Assembly (NCBI GenBank): GCA_016207515.1
Contig: JACQPN010000001.1
Span: forward strand, 41,953 to 105,952
Direction of reading: 5' to 3'
DNA from: Euryarchaeota archaeon
GTDB lineage: Archaea; Thermoplasmatota; SW-10-69-26; JACQPN01
DNA length: 64,000 nucleotides
Shown: positions 43,699 through 52,591 of the stretch, piece by piece
How positions within the stretch are numbered: position 1 is the first letter of the stretch
How the letters are laid out: each line of letters begins with the position of its first letter
The notes under the pieces: model-generated
What the model saw: only the letters and a program-made list of their open reading frames with translations
Databases searched by the model: none
Told to the model about the DNA's origin: nothing
Program-made: the position numbers and the translations under genes

Positions 43699-44487
43699 CT
43701 ACGCCCCGGGACCGCCTCGGCCCGAGACGCCGCGCGCGAGCGCCACCGTCTCGCCCGTCAGTTGGCCACCCATCGAAGAGACCACTATGAGGTTCTTTTC
43801 CCGCGCTATCTCCGCAAGGGTCTGGAGCTCCCTGAGTTTCAGCGCCGTGGGGTAGGTCGTATACAGTTCCGCAGCGTCCTTCATCTTCTGGGCCGCCTGG
43901 AACTCTCCCTCCGCCATGATGACGCGGCTTCTCCGTTCCCTTTCCGCCTCGGCCTGTTTCGCGATGGCACGTAGCATCGATTCGGGTAGCGACACGTCCT
44001 TGATGGTCACGCCCGAGACCTTCACGCCCCACGCGTCTGTCGCGTGGTCGAGGATCTCCTGGAGCTTGCGGTTGAGATCCTCGCGGTTACTCAGAAGGTG
44101 ATCGAGTTCCACCTGTCCGATGACGTCTCGAAGCGTGGTCTGCGACAGGAGCCCGGTCGCGAGGAAGTACTGCTGTACGTTCACGACCGCTTTCACCGGG
44201 TCGAAGACCCGATAGTAGAGGACCGCGTCCACGTCGACGGTCACATTGTCCTTCGTGACGCCGCGTTGCTTTGGGACGTCGATCACGTTGACGCGGAGGT
44301 CGATCGTCTGCGTCTGGTCGATGATGGGTATGATGAACGCCACCCCCGGCCCCTTGATGCCTATGAGCCGACCAAGGCGGAAAATCACTATGCGCTCGTA
44401 TTCACGGAGTATCCTGACAGCCGCGAAGAAAAGCATCACGAGAAACAGCAGGACGATGACGATCAGGAGCGTGTCTTCAAAGGCCAT
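43699..44487 (-). CDS. Stomatin/prohibitin (SPFH) slipin
   Basis: 262 residues. One N-terminal membrane helix (about 7-25), the slipin motif REYERIVIFRLGRLIGIKGPG, the SPFH domain with VDAVLYYRVFDP and LRDVIGQVELDHLLSNRE, then a coiled coil (AKQAEAERERRSRVIMAEGE). The C-terminal NLIVVSSMGG stretch corresponds to the site cleaved by NfeD-type proteases in other archaea, although it is less hydrophobic here. It scaffolds membrane microdomains. Confidence 0.92.
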   Translation of the reverse strand: MAFEDTLLIVIVLLFLVMLFFAAVRILREYERIVIFRLGRLIGIKGPGVAFIIPIIDQTQTIDLRVNVIDVPKQRGVTKDNVTVDVDAVLYYRVFDPVKAVVNVQQYFLATGLLSQTTLRDVIGQVELDHLLSNREDLNRKLQEILDHATDAWGVKVSGVTIKDVSLPESMLRAIAKQAEAERERRSRVIMAEGEFQAAQKMKDAAELYTTYPTALKLRELQTLAEIAREKNLIVVSSMGGQLTGETVALARGVSGRGGPGA

Positions 44488-44674
44488 TTTACAACCGGCA
44501 CGGCAAGAGCGGCCGGCGATATAAGGGTAGGGAAATCACTGGGAAGGCTTCCCTATCACGGCGAAAGCACGGGGAAGGCCTCCCTTTTACGACGAAGTCC
44601 CCTGGGCCGAGCCCATTCATCCCACCGGGGAGGCCACGGTCGTGTGTTGCCCTCCGTCGCTTGCAAGTGCAAAA

Positions 44675-44687
44675 AAGTTATTATACT
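44675..44687 (+). promoter_or_regulatory. TATA element of the artA-pssDA operon
   Basis: AAGTTATTATA lies 22-34 bases before ATG 44709, the distance for leaderless transcription, and settles the artA start against the upstream in-frame ATG at 44661. Confidence 0.6.
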
Positions 44688-44708
44688 AGCCAATATGACC
44701 GAGACCCG

Positions 44709-45839
44709 ATGAGGTCGCTCGACGAACAGCTAGCGGACCCGTTCGTCCAAAGAATCGCGGTCGCTGGCGCGGCCCCGATCGTATTCGTCCTCGTGGGACT
44801 GAATGTCTTCCCGGGGCAGTTACGCGCCGTCCTTGCCTTCATCGACCCGGTACTCCTTCTCGTCGTCTTCGGCTCCCTGGCTCTACTCGGGGCGGGGTAC
44901 TACGCGCGTGGCGCGAACCGGTACGACCTGCGTATCGCCGGCTGGCTGCTGTTCGCCTCCTACTGGCCCACACAGGCGCCCCACTTCTTCTTCGAAGGGG
45001 ACCCCGTGAACGCGTACTTCGCCCTCTTCGGGCCGCTCTTCCTCGATTACATCGCATATCACGAGCACCTGTCGAAAAAATGGGGCGAGGATCCGCGGCC
45101 GCTACGATGGATGGCTGGAGCGACCTTCATTTCCGCCGCGACCTACTTCGTCATATATCGCCTTCCCCCGATAACCGAGGCGCTCATCTATTCCACCACC
45201 GTCCAGACGACGTGGGTGCTGCAGCTCATCTTCGGCGTCCCGTCGACCGTGGTCGTCGCTCCGTCGAGCGACCCCGAGGGCCGGTACCACATATTCCTCG
45301 AAGGTGGGACGGATTACGCGGTCACCATCATCCTTGCGTGCACGGCGATACAATCCATAATGATCTTCGTCGCCGCTATCTACTGCACGGAGAACGCTGC
45401 GAAGGAGCGAAAGCGTCTCGCGTACCTCGCGGTCGTCCCCGTCATTTATTTCTTGAACCTGTTCCGTAACGCGTTGATCGTCTGGGGCTTCAAGATCCAG
45501 GAGACGGTTCCAGACTGGTTCGTAGGCTTCTGGGGCCTGTTCGGCGTCGAGACGGGTGCGGTCAACTCGTACGCGCGCTTCGAATTCATGCACTCGGTCG
45601 TCGGAAAAGGCGGAAGCCTCGTCGCCCTCGTCCTCATCGCCCTCGCGGTCTTCATGCTTCTTCCCGAGTTGCATTCGAACATCCTCGACATCTTCGACCT
45701 TCCGAAGCGCCGTCGACCCGGGTTTTTCGAAAGGCCGCCGAAGCCGCCCGTGAACGGAGGCGCGCTTACCTCCGGCGACGCGGGGCCGGTCGAGCAACCC
45801 GAAAAACGGGATGAAGATCCAAGCGCCTCGCCAAGGTGA
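44709..45839 (+). CDS. artA: Archaeosortase A-like transpeptidase
   Basis: 376 residues, about eight transmembrane segments. The exosortase/archaeosortase active site is present: C211 in IILACTAIQSIMIFVAAIY, R253 in FLNLFRNALIVWGF, and a third position in YARFEFMHSVVGK (R290 or H295). Cys and Arg are 42 residues apart, as expected for ArtA. In Haloferax ArtA processes PGF-CTERM proteins at the membrane and their new C-terminus receives a lipid. A cytoplasmic Pro-rich tail (about 335-376) is extra. Two lipid-head-group genes follow. Candidate substrate in this window: the 1470-residue protein ending at 28300. Confidence 0.88.
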   Translation: MRSLDEQLADPFVQRIAVAGAAPIVFVLVGLNVFPGQLRAVLAFIDPVLLLVVFGSLALLGAGYYARGANRYDLRIAGWLLFASYWPTQAPHFFFEGDPVNAYFALFGPLFLDYIAYHEHLSKKWGEDPRPLRWMAGATFISAATYFVIYRLPPITEALIYSTTVQTTWVLQLIFGVPSTVVVAPSSDPEGRYHIFLEGGTDYAVTIILACTAIQSIMIFVAAIYCTENAAKERKRLAYLAVVPVIYFLNLFRNALIVWGFKIQETVPDWFVGFWGLFGVETGAVNSYARFEFMHSVVGKGGSLVALVLIALAVFMLLPELHSNILDIFDLPKRRRPGFFERPPKPPVNGGALTSGDAGPVEQPEKRDEDPSASPR

Positions 45840-45896
45840 ACTCGTGCGCCGCCTCTACGTCGTCCCGGCCATTGGCGATAGGGTTGACGGGGGTCT

Positions 45897-46529
45897 ATGA
45901 TGAGAGTCACGGCGCCCGGCACCTTCCACCTCTACTTCTGGCCTTTCTTCATCGGCATCCTCCTCATGCTCTACGACCTTTTCTTCGTCCCGGACAAGGG
46001 ACTGTATTTCGGCGCCGGGTTGACGCTCCACCTTACCGGCGTGTCTCTCGGCTTCATGTTCCGAGACCCCGCGCGCCCGGCGGGTCCGGGAGTCGTCTCC
46101 CCCGCGGACGGGAAGGTGGTCGCGGTCGAGGAGACGGAGGTCGGCGGCCACGCCCTCCGCATCTACCTTGGACCGCTCGACGTCCACGTGAACACGTCGC
46201 CCGCCGACGCCGTTGTCGTGTCGCAAGAGCATCGTAGCGGCGGGCACCGGTTCGCATGGGACAAGGACTCCGACGCCAACGAGCGCCTTCGCACGACGCT
46301 CCAATGCAGCGAAGGCACGATCGTAGTGACGCAGATCGCGGGTGCTTTCATGCGCCGCGTGAGAAGCTACGTGGTGCCGGGGCAGACGTTGAAGAAAGGC
46401 GAACGTCTCGGCATCATAATGCTCGGAAGCCGCGTCGATGTCGAACTGCCCCCCGGTCTCCTCCCCACGGTGGGGAAGGGTGAGAGGGTCAGGGCGTCGC
46501 AAAGCACGATCGCGAGGCGCACCGGATGA
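45897..46529 (+). CDS. pssD: Archaetidylserine decarboxylase (PssD)
   Basis: 210 residues, the short Psd form. Two N-terminal hydrophobic segments, then FRDPAR, VSPADGKVVAVEE (catalytic-region Asp), LDVHVNTSPADA (His) and the self-cleavage site IIMLGSRVDVELP, where cutting between G177 and S178 would create the pyruvoyl group. It makes archaetidylethanolamine from archaetidylserine. The stop codon overlaps the pssA start. It lies 57 bases after artA. Confidence 0.92.
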   Translation: MMRVTAPGTFHLYFWPFFIGILLMLYDLFFVPDKGLYFGAGLTLHLTGVSLGFMFRDPARPAGPGVVSPADGKVVAVEETEVGGHALRIYLGPLDVHVNTSPADAVVVSQEHRSGGHRFAWDKDSDANERLRTTLQCSEGTIVVTQIAGAFMRRVRSYVVPGQTLKKGERLGIIMLGSRVDVELPPGLLPTVGKGERVRASQSTIARRTG

Positions 46530-47230
46530 GGCTGAAGAACCATTTCGCGGACGCTCTCACCCTCCTGAACGGCCTCGCGGGATTCTTTGCGATCATCACT
46601 CTTTTCATCGAGACGGGGTACTTCACGGCGATACGCGACGACATCGTCGCGACTGCGTTCATCGGCATCGGGCTTGCCTTCGACGGGCTCGACGGGATCG
46701 TGGCAAGAAGGTTCGGGTCGACGCGCATCGGGAAACAGTTGGACTCGCTCTCTGACCTCATAACCTTCGTCGTCGCACCAGCCCTCTTCATCATCTATGC
46801 TTACGGGGCCGAAGCCTGGTATTCCGCGATCCTCGTGGCCCTTCTCGTCCTGGTCTTTGGCATGTTGCGCCTCGCGCGTTTCAACGCGACCGACGAGCCC
46901 GAAGCAAAGACCTTCAGTGGACTGCCGACGCCGTGGTGCGCCGTCTCGATATGCCTCCTGGTCCTTTCGCCGATCCCGCGCCCGGTGTCTCTTGCCGTCA
47001 TCAGCCTCCTCGCCTTGTTGATGGTCAGCAACATAGCCTACCCGAAGTCTCGCGACCGGATAACCGGGGTCGCCCTCGGCATCATCGTCGTCGCCGTGGC
47101 GTTCGCCTTGTCGCTCCTCTTCTATCCACGCTACACGGACGTCGTCCTCATCCTTGCCTCGTCGCTCACCGCGCTCATCGTCGCCGCTGGGCCCATCGTG
47201 TCGATGCAGTTGCAGCGCCGGGGCCAGTAA
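46526..47230 (+). CDS. pssA: Archaetidylserine synthase (PssA, CDP-alcohol phosphatidyltransferase)
   Basis: 234 residues, about seven membrane helices. The full CDP-alcohol motif is present: FDGLDGIVARRFGSTRIG then LDSLSDLI (DG-x2-AR-x8-G-x3-D-x3-D). It transfers serine to CDP-archaeol. ATG overlaps the pssD stop (ATGA). Together with PssD it provides the head group that ArtA-dependent anchoring depends on in haloarchaea. Confidence 0.92.
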   Translation: MRLKNHFADALTLLNGLAGFFAIITLFIETGYFTAIRDDIVATAFIGIGLAFDGLDGIVARRFGSTRIGKQLDSLSDLITFVVAPALFIIYAYGAEAWYSAILVALLVLVFGMLRLARFNATDEPEAKTFSGLPTPWCAVSICLLVLSPIPRPVSLAVISLLALLMVSNIAYPKSRDRITGVALGIIVVAVAFALSLLFYPRYTDVVLILASSLTALIVAAGPIVSMQLQRRGQ

Positions 47231-47273
47231 CGCCCCGGAAAGCGCCTGTTTCAACCCTGAACGTTAAAAACTG

Positions 47274-47280
47274 TTTATTA
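47274..47280 (+). promoter_or_regulatory. TATA-like element of the NTPase gene
   Basis: TTTATTA, 30-36 bases before ATG 47310, so a leader of only a few bases is expected. Confidence 0.45.
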
Positions 47281-47309
47281 GCACGGAGAACGTTACACAC
47301 CCGCTCACG

Positions 47310-47858
47310 ATGCCCGTCGACGTGAAAATCGGCATTACCGGCCTCCCATCGGTGGGAAAGACCGTGACGCTCCTGAAGATAGTCGCAAAGCTCGAAGAGC
47401 GCGAGACGATCGTCGGTGGGATGGTGACGGAGTCCATCGACGACGACGACGGCGAACGGACCGGCTTCAAGATAATGAACTGGCTCACGAAGGAAGAGGG
47501 CATCCTCGCCCACGTGAACATCAACAGCGAGGTGAAGGTCGGGAAGTTCGGAGTCGACCTGAAAGCCCTCGAAGACGTGGGGGTCCAGGCCATCCAGCAG
47601 GCCATAAAGGAGGCCGAGGTCATCGTCATCGACGAGGTCGGCAAGATGGAGATGGAGAGCGAGGCCTTCTGCGCGTCTGTCACGAAGGCACTCGACTGCC
47701 ACAAGCCGATGCTCATGACACTGCACAAGAAGAGCAGGAATCCGCTTCTTCAGGACATCCGGCGAAGAGACGACATCCGCATCCTGGAGGTAACGAAGGT
47801 GAACAGGAACCTGCTGCCTTACAAGATAGAGAAGTTGCTTGAGGGCGAAGTGCTCTAG
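47310..47858 (+). CDS. THEP1-type nucleoside triphosphatase
   Basis: 182 residues, the usual size. Walker A is GITGLPSVGKTVTLLKIV, a conserved GGMVTESI follows in the region where THEP1 has GGFYT/VT, and Walker B is VIVIDEVGKMEMES. The family (COG1618) hydrolyses NTPs slowly; its physiological role in archaea is not settled. Monocistronic, with its own promoter. Confidence 0.88.
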   Translation: MPVDVKIGITGLPSVGKTVTLLKIVAKLEERETIVGGMVTESIDDDDGERTGFKIMNWLTKEEGILAHVNINSEVKVGKFGVDLKALEDVGVQAIQQAIKEAEVIVIDEVGKMEMESEAFCASVTKALDCHKPMLMTLHKKSRNPLLQDIRRRDDIRILEVTKVNRNLLPYKIEKLLEGEVL

Positions 47859-47925
47859 GGTACCCTGCGGTTGGGGCCGCGCGGCCCGGGCCTTCGGAGG
47901 ACGCCTTCCGTTGCGCGACACCTCA

Positions 47926-47935
47926 AACTTTATTG
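47926..47935 (+). promoter_or_regulatory. TATA element of trm1
   Basis: AACTTTATTG, 25-34 bases before ATG 47960; fixes the start of Trm1 against an earlier GTG in frame. Confidence 0.55.
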
Positions 47936-47959
47936 CGAGTGCCCACTTGGGTCCTCCAA

Positions 47960-49105
47960 ATGAACCCCGATGCCGCGCTTGCCGCGATCAAGGAGGGCGG
48001 CACCACCCTTCGCGTCCCCTCGGACCACAAGCAGCGCGGCCCCGGAAAGCGTCGCGGCCCGCTCTTCTACAACCGGGCGGGCGAGAAGAACCGCTCGCTT
48101 AGCGTCCTCATCGCCGCCACCGAGAACGCGCCGCGTCCGATATTCGCTCTCGACGGGCTTTCGGCCAGTGGAGTGCGCGGCCTTCGCTGGATGGTCGAGG
48201 CCGGCGTCAAGGACGTGACGTTGAACGATCGCGATCCGGCCGCCACGGAATTGGAGTTCAAGAACGCGGAGGCGAATTCGGTGGCGCCCCAGATAACGAA
48301 CCGCGACCTCAATTCGCTGATGAGCGACGAGCGCTACGATCTCATCGACATAGACCCCTTCGGCACCCCGGCTCCGTTTCTCGACGCGATCGGCCGCTCG
48401 CTAAAACGTGGTGGCCTTGTCTCGATCACGGCCACCGACACCGCTTGCCTCGCCGGTACTTCTCCCGCCGCGTGCAAGCGCAAGTACCTCGCGACCCCGC
48501 TTCGCTTCGATGCGATGCATGAGACGGGGCTACGCATCCTCGCCGGTGCGGCGATCCGTGCGGCGGCGAAATACGACGTCGCGTTGAAGCCGCTTCTCGT
48601 CGAGACGGATCAGCATTATTACCGCGTCCATCTACGTTCGGCCGGGGGAGCGGCGACCGCGGACAAGACGCTTGACCGGTTGGGCGTGATGCAATACTGT
48701 ACGTCATGCCTCCGAAGAGCCTTGCACACTGCTCCCGCCAAACATTGCGAGTGCGGCGGCCCGCTCGAAACAGCCGGCCCCCTCTGGGCGGGGCCGATCT
48801 TCGATGAATCCTTCATCGAGGAGCTTCACGGCATTCTCGGGAAACGCGAATTCCATTCCGCCACCCGCCTCGAGGCCCAACTGGGCCGGTTCGCCGAAGA
48901 GGCCCGCGTGGAATCGCCCTCGATCGACGTTCACGTCGTGGCCCGTGGCGTCAAGGCATCCTCCATCCCGTTTTCCGACATACTTCAAGGCCTACGCGCC
49001 GTCGGGTTCAAGGCTTCGAGGACGTCGCTCATCGACACGGGGATCCGCACCGATGCTTCCCCTAAGGAGATCCAGGCGATACTTCTCGAAGCAAAGGCCC
49101 GATGA
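47960..49105 (+). CDS. trm1: tRNA (guanine-26 N2) dimethyltransferase Trm1
   Basis: 381 residues. The SAM-binding region holds FALDGLSASGVRGLRWMVEA and VTLNDRDPAATE; the catalytic motif is DLIDIDPFGTPAPFLDAI (DPFG type), followed by GGLVSITATDTACLAG. A C-terminal zinc site is visible as CTSCLRRA and HCECGG. It methylates G26 of tRNA. Full length for archaeal Trm1. Confidence 0.94.
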   Translation: MNPDAALAAIKEGGTTLRVPSDHKQRGPGKRRGPLFYNRAGEKNRSLSVLIAATENAPRPIFALDGLSASGVRGLRWMVEAGVKDVTLNDRDPAATELEFKNAEANSVAPQITNRDLNSLMSDERYDLIDIDPFGTPAPFLDAIGRSLKRGGLVSITATDTACLAGTSPAACKRKYLATPLRFDAMHETGLRILAGAAIRAAAKYDVALKPLLVETDQHYYRVHLRSAGGAATADKTLDRLGVMQYCTSCLRRALHTAPAKHCECGGPLETAGPLWAGPIFDESFIEELHGILGKREFHSATRLEAQLGRFAEEARVESPSIDVHVVARGVKASSIPFSDILQGLRAVGFKASRTSLIDTGIRTDASPKEIQAILLEAKAR

Positions 49106-49129
49106 GGCCGAGCGCTCCACCCGGTCGTG

Positions 49130-49801
49130 TCATTCTTCGTTCTCCGGTTTGTCCTGCGGAGGAAGGCCGAACCGTTTCGCGATGACGTAGATCTCGCTCG
49201 ACGATTCGCGCGTCGCCGGCGGCCGATGGGTCCTCACTTTGCTGAACTTCGCCTCGACCAATTTCACGTAATCCTGGAAGAGGTCGCCTTCGAAGACCTT
49301 GACGACCAACCGGCCACCAGGCCGCAGTAACCGTGTCGCGACGAGAAGCGCGGTCTCCGCAAGGTGCACCGATCGCGCGTGGTCGGTCTCGTAGTGGCCC
49401 GAGATGTTGGGACTCATGTCCGAAAGCACTACGTCCACGCTAGCGCCGGCGGCCTTCCTCACTTCTTCCTCGACCTCGGGTTTCGTGACATCGCCCCGGA
49501 GGAACACGCAGCCCTCCTCGGGGTCGATGCGTTGCAAGTCGACGCCTACGACGCGGCCGTCCGGAGCCACGAGTTCCTTTGCGACCTGGCTCCATCCGCC
49601 CGGGGCGGCCCCGAGGTCGACGACGCAAAAACCGGGCCTGAAGATCTCGAACCGCTCGTTGATCGCCAGGAGCTTGTAAGCGGCGCGGGAGCGGTAACCC
49701 TCGCGCTTCGCTTTGCGGTAGAAGGCGTCGTTACGCCTTTCCTTCACCCAGCGCCTGACCACGGGGGCGGGAGAGGGCCCCGCACGATAGAGTTTTTGCA
49801 T
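49130..49801 (-). CDS. rlmE: RlmE/FtsJ-type 2'-O-ribose RNA methyltransferase
   Basis: 223 residues from ATG 49801; the frame opens at 49891, but the probable TATA element (minus-strand GATAAGTTTG, 49867-49876) lies inside that extension. The KDKE tetrad is present: K in GYRSRAAYKLLAI, D in VDVVLSDMSPNISG, K in GGRLVVKVFEGD and E in TRESSSEIYVIAKRF. SAM motif VVDLGAAPGGWSQVA. In bacteria the enzyme methylates 23S rRNA U2552; archaeal homologues probably act on rRNA or tRNA. Confidence 0.9.
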   Translation of the reverse strand: MQKLYRAGPSPAPVVRRWVKERRNDAFYRKAKREGYRSRAAYKLLAINERFEIFRPGFCVVDLGAAPGGWSQVAKELVAPDGRVVGVDLQRIDPEEGCVFLRGDVTKPEVEEEVRKAAGASVDVVLSDMSPNISGHYETDHARSVHLAETALLVATRLLRPGGRLVVKVFEGDLFQDYVKLVEAKFSKVRTHRPPATRESSSEIYVIAKRFGLPPQDKPENEE

Positions 49802-49864
49802 CGGGGCCGCCGCTCGCGGGCGAGGCGTCGAGGCGAGGCGCTTCAAGACGTCTCGAGAACGGTC

Positions 49865-49876
49865 AAACTTATCCGC
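49865..49876. promoter_or_regulatory. Shared AT-rich promoter element
   Basis: AAACTTATC lies 23-32 bases before GTG 49897 on the plus strand (leaderless lipoprotein gene) and, on the minus strand, upstream of the methyltransferase. Confidence 0.45.
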
Positions 49877-49896
49877 CCCATCGACCTTCATCGAGC

Positions 49897-50367
49897 GTGA
49901 AGGCGAGAGCGCTCCTGCCGCTGATACTCGTTTTCGGCGGTTGTCTCAGTGTGGGCGCTCCCTCTTCCGGTTCTCCGTTGCAGCATCCGAAGCTCCTCCT
50001 GGCGGACGGCTACGACGGCCGCGTTGAAGTCTACGTGCACTCGGCTTTCGGAGAATTGAGGTATGACTGGTTGAACTTGAGCCTCGACAACGCGACGTCC
50101 ATCGCGTTGAATGACACTTATGCGCTCAACAACAAGACGGGAAACTCTTCCTTCCACCTACGGATCGATGCCCTGCGCGCCGAGAACCGGTTCTACTATG
50201 AACTCGACTTCGCCTTGAACGCGTCCGGCGAGTCCGCCCGCATCACCCCTTACAAGGCCGGGGTCGCCTTGGTCCGTGAAGCGCGCGAGACCGCGTTGCC
50301 GTTCGAAAAGCTATTAGAGCGTGTGGATATTAACGGCCAGAAGGACGATGGCGCAACTTCCCCGTAG
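49897..50367 (+). CDS. Putative lipoprotein of unknown function
   Basis: 156 residues from GTG 49897. Signal peptide with a lipobox-like end (LLPLILVFGGCLSVGAP, Cys at residue 16), then a beta-rich domain with several sequons (NLS, NAT, NDT, NKT, NSS, NAS). Overlaps the next gene by 20 bases. Family not recognised. Confidence 0.6.
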   Translation: MKARALLPLILVFGGCLSVGAPSSGSPLQHPKLLLADGYDGRVEVYVHSAFGELRYDWLNLSLDNATSIALNDTYALNNKTGNSSFHLRIDALRAENRFYYELDFALNASGESARITPYKAGVALVREARETALPFEKLLERVDINGQKDDGATSP

Positions 50368-50695
50368 CTACGTGACGGCGCTGGCGCTTGTCGCCCTCGT
50401 CATCCTCTTCGTCGTTTTGGCCGCCTTCGGCATCATCCCGCTTGAAAGCCTGTTCCTGTTCCTCCTCGGGAACGTGTTCCTGCTCGTCACGATAATCGTC
50501 CTCGCTTTCCTCGGCGGGATGTTGATCGGCCTTTTCGTCGCTCATCGGATACTCCAGGGACGGGGCTTCACGCCGTTCGAACGGTCGATGATCGAGGCGC
50601 ATCGCGACATCAAGGACCTCATCGCGCGCGTGGAAGAAGCCGAAGGTGAGATCAAGGTGAGGCTCGGGGCGCTTGAGAAGAAGATCGGGCCCTGA
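50348..50695 (+). CDS. Small membrane protein with C-terminal coiled coil
   Basis: 115 residues from ATG 50348. Two hydrophobic segments (about 9-30 and 34-65) are followed by a charged helix (FERSMIEAHRDIKDLIARV to KVRLGALEKKIG) with heptad spacing. Cotranscribed with the preceding lipoprotein gene, which it overlaps. Function unknown. Confidence 0.6.
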   Translation: MAQLPRSYVTALALVALVILFVVLAAFGIIPLESLFLFLLGNVFLLVTIIVLAFLGGMLIGLFVAHRILQGRGFTPFERSMIEAHRDIKDLIARVEEAEGEIKVRLGALEKKIGP

Positions 50696-50830
50696 AAGCA
50701 CCTCCGAGACATTCCGACTCTCAAACGGCCCATCCTTTCGCGAGCGGGCGCGCCTTCCCGGGCGCAAGGTCGTCCGCGGGCCTCGCGCCGTCGCCCGTTT
50801 CGATCGACCATGGTGGGGGCGCGTCAGAGG

Positions 50831-50839
50831 TATTTTTTA
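50831..50839 (+). promoter_or_regulatory. TATA element of lysK
   Basis: TATTTTTTA, 25-33 bases before ATG 50864; leaderless start. Confidence 0.6.
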
Positions 50840-50863
50840 CTCCCTCCACATTAACACGCGCGA

Positions 50864-52456
50864 ATGCACTGGGCCGACGTCCTCGCTTCCGAACTCGTTG
50901 CCAAGAAACCCGTTGAAAAACAGGTCTTCGCCACAGCGATTACTCCATCCGGCCCGATCCACGTAGGCAACATGCGCGAGGTCCTCACGACCGAGGCGGT
51001 GTTCCGGGCCACCAAAGACCTTGGCGTCGCCTCGGAACTCATCTACATCGGTGACACGTTCGATCCACTGCGCAAAGTCTACCCGTTCCTGGACGCCGCG
51101 ACCTATGCGCCTCACGTCGGTAAACCCCTTTCCGACATCCCCTGCCCTTGCGCCGGTCACGCGTCCTACGCCGAGCATTTCCTGCAGCCTTTCCTTGGGG
51201 CGCTTCATGAACTCGGCGTGGACCCGCGAGTACTCCTTGCCCATGAGATGTACCGTTCCGGGATGTACGTGGAGGCGACGAAGGTGGCGCTCGAGCGCAC
51301 CTCGGAGATCAGGGAGATAATCGAGCGCGTGAGCAAGCGGGCCCTGCCCCGCAACTGGATCCCCTTCAATGTCCTCTGCCCATCGTGCGGACGCTTCAGC
51401 GGCGTCGTCCCGACGCTCTACGAATACCCGTTCATCGATTTCTCGTGCACGCTTCCCGCGAAGGGCGAGACCCCGGCGGGCTGCGGTCACGTCGGACGCT
51501 ACGACATAACGAGGCCGGGAGGCGGAAAACTCCCTTGGCGCGTCGATTGGCCGGCACGCTGGGGGTTCCTAGGCGTCACATTTGAGGCCTTCGGCAAGGA
51601 CCACGCCGCCGCGGGAAGCTCGTGGGACACTGGCACCGAGATCGCAAAGCGCGTCTACGATTACGAACCTCCCCACCATACGGTCTACGAGTTCGTCCTC
51701 ATCAAGGGACAGGGTGCCATGCACTCATCGACCGGGACGGCCGTGGCTGCCACCGACATGCTCGCCATGACGCCGCCAGCGGTCTTGCGGTTCCTGATGC
51801 TACGATACCAGCCGGAGCGGCACATCGACTTCGACACGGGGCTTGGCATCCTGCAACTCGTCGACGATTACGACAAGTGGGAGGACGCGGCCTTCACGGG
51901 GACTAGCGCGCCCGAACTCCAGGAGGCGAAGCGAACCTACGAACTCGCGCAACCACGGGAGATCCCACGCATCCGGCCCCAGCAAGTCGCGTACCGACAC
52001 CTCGTCACGGTCGTGCAGGTCGCAGGAGGCATCGAACAGGTCGAGGCGGTGCTCGGGCGGACCGGGTACATCTCGAAGCTATCAGACGCCGATCGCGAGG
52101 CTCTTCGCGAGCGAGTCCGGCACGTGAAGCATTGGATCGAACGGTTCGCGCCGGAGGACGTGCGGTTCTCCCTCCAGGCAACACTCACCGATGAAATGGC
52201 GGCGGCGATCACGCCGAGCGAGCGGAACACCCTTCAGGCCGTCGTCGCGGCCCTTGGATCCGTCGCTTGGTCGCCCGAGGCGATACACAATGCGATACAC
52301 GAGGCGGGCGCTAGACTCGGGCTCAAAGGCGGCGAGGCGTTCAAGCCCGTATACAAGGCGCTTCTTGCGAAGGAGCGGGGCCCGCGCGCAGGCTTCTTCC
52401 TCGCGAGTCTCGACCGCGATTTCGTGATCACGCGGCTCGCGGAAGCGTCGAAGTGA
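50864..52456 (+). CDS. lysK: Class I lysyl-tRNA synthetase
   Basis: 530 residues, full length. The HIGH-type motif is ITPSGPIHVGNMREVLTTEA (about 26-45). A zinc-like Cys cluster occurs in VLCPSCGRFSG and the later CGHVGRYD. The lysine pocket region reads FGKDHAAAGSSWDTG. The KMSKS position reads IKGQGAMHSSTGTAVA (about residue 280), a divergent form in which His replaces the usual Ser/Lys. The C-terminal domain is alpha-helical cage-like (from about 330). Charges tRNA-Lys; no class II LysRS appears in the window. Confidence 0.94.
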   Translation: MHWADVLASELVAKKPVEKQVFATAITPSGPIHVGNMREVLTTEAVFRATKDLGVASELIYIGDTFDPLRKVYPFLDAATYAPHVGKPLSDIPCPCAGHASYAEHFLQPFLGALHELGVDPRVLLAHEMYRSGMYVEATKVALERTSEIREIIERVSKRALPRNWIPFNVLCPSCGRFSGVVPTLYEYPFIDFSCTLPAKGETPAGCGHVGRYDITRPGGGKLPWRVDWPARWGFLGVTFEAFGKDHAAAGSSWDTGTEIAKRVYDYEPPHHTVYEFVLIKGQGAMHSSTGTAVAATDMLAMTPPAVLRFLMLRYQPERHIDFDTGLGILQLVDDYDKWEDAAFTGTSAPELQEAKRTYELAQPREIPRIRPQQVAYRHLVTVVQVAGGIEQVEAVLGRTGYISKLSDADREALRERVRHVKHWIERFAPEDVRFSLQATLTDEMAAAITPSERNTLQAVVAALGSVAWSPEAIHNAIHEAGARLGLKGGEAFKPVYKALLAKERGPRAGFFLASLDRDFVITRLAEASK

Positions 52457-52558
52457 AACGCCGCTAGATTCCGGCCGCGCACGAGAGACGGCGCGGGATC
52501 CATGTCACGCGGTGCCCTCTGCACAACTCCGCTTTGTGACGCGCGCCTTCATAAAAGG

Positions 52559-52566
52559 CTTAATAC
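52559..52566 (+). promoter_or_regulatory. TATA element of the roadblock gene
   Basis: CTTAATAC, 26-33 bases before ATG 52592; a second AT block (ATAAAAG) precedes it by a few bases. Confidence 0.5.
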
Positions 52567-52591
52567 GCCAATGTATACCCGGGCGCAACGT

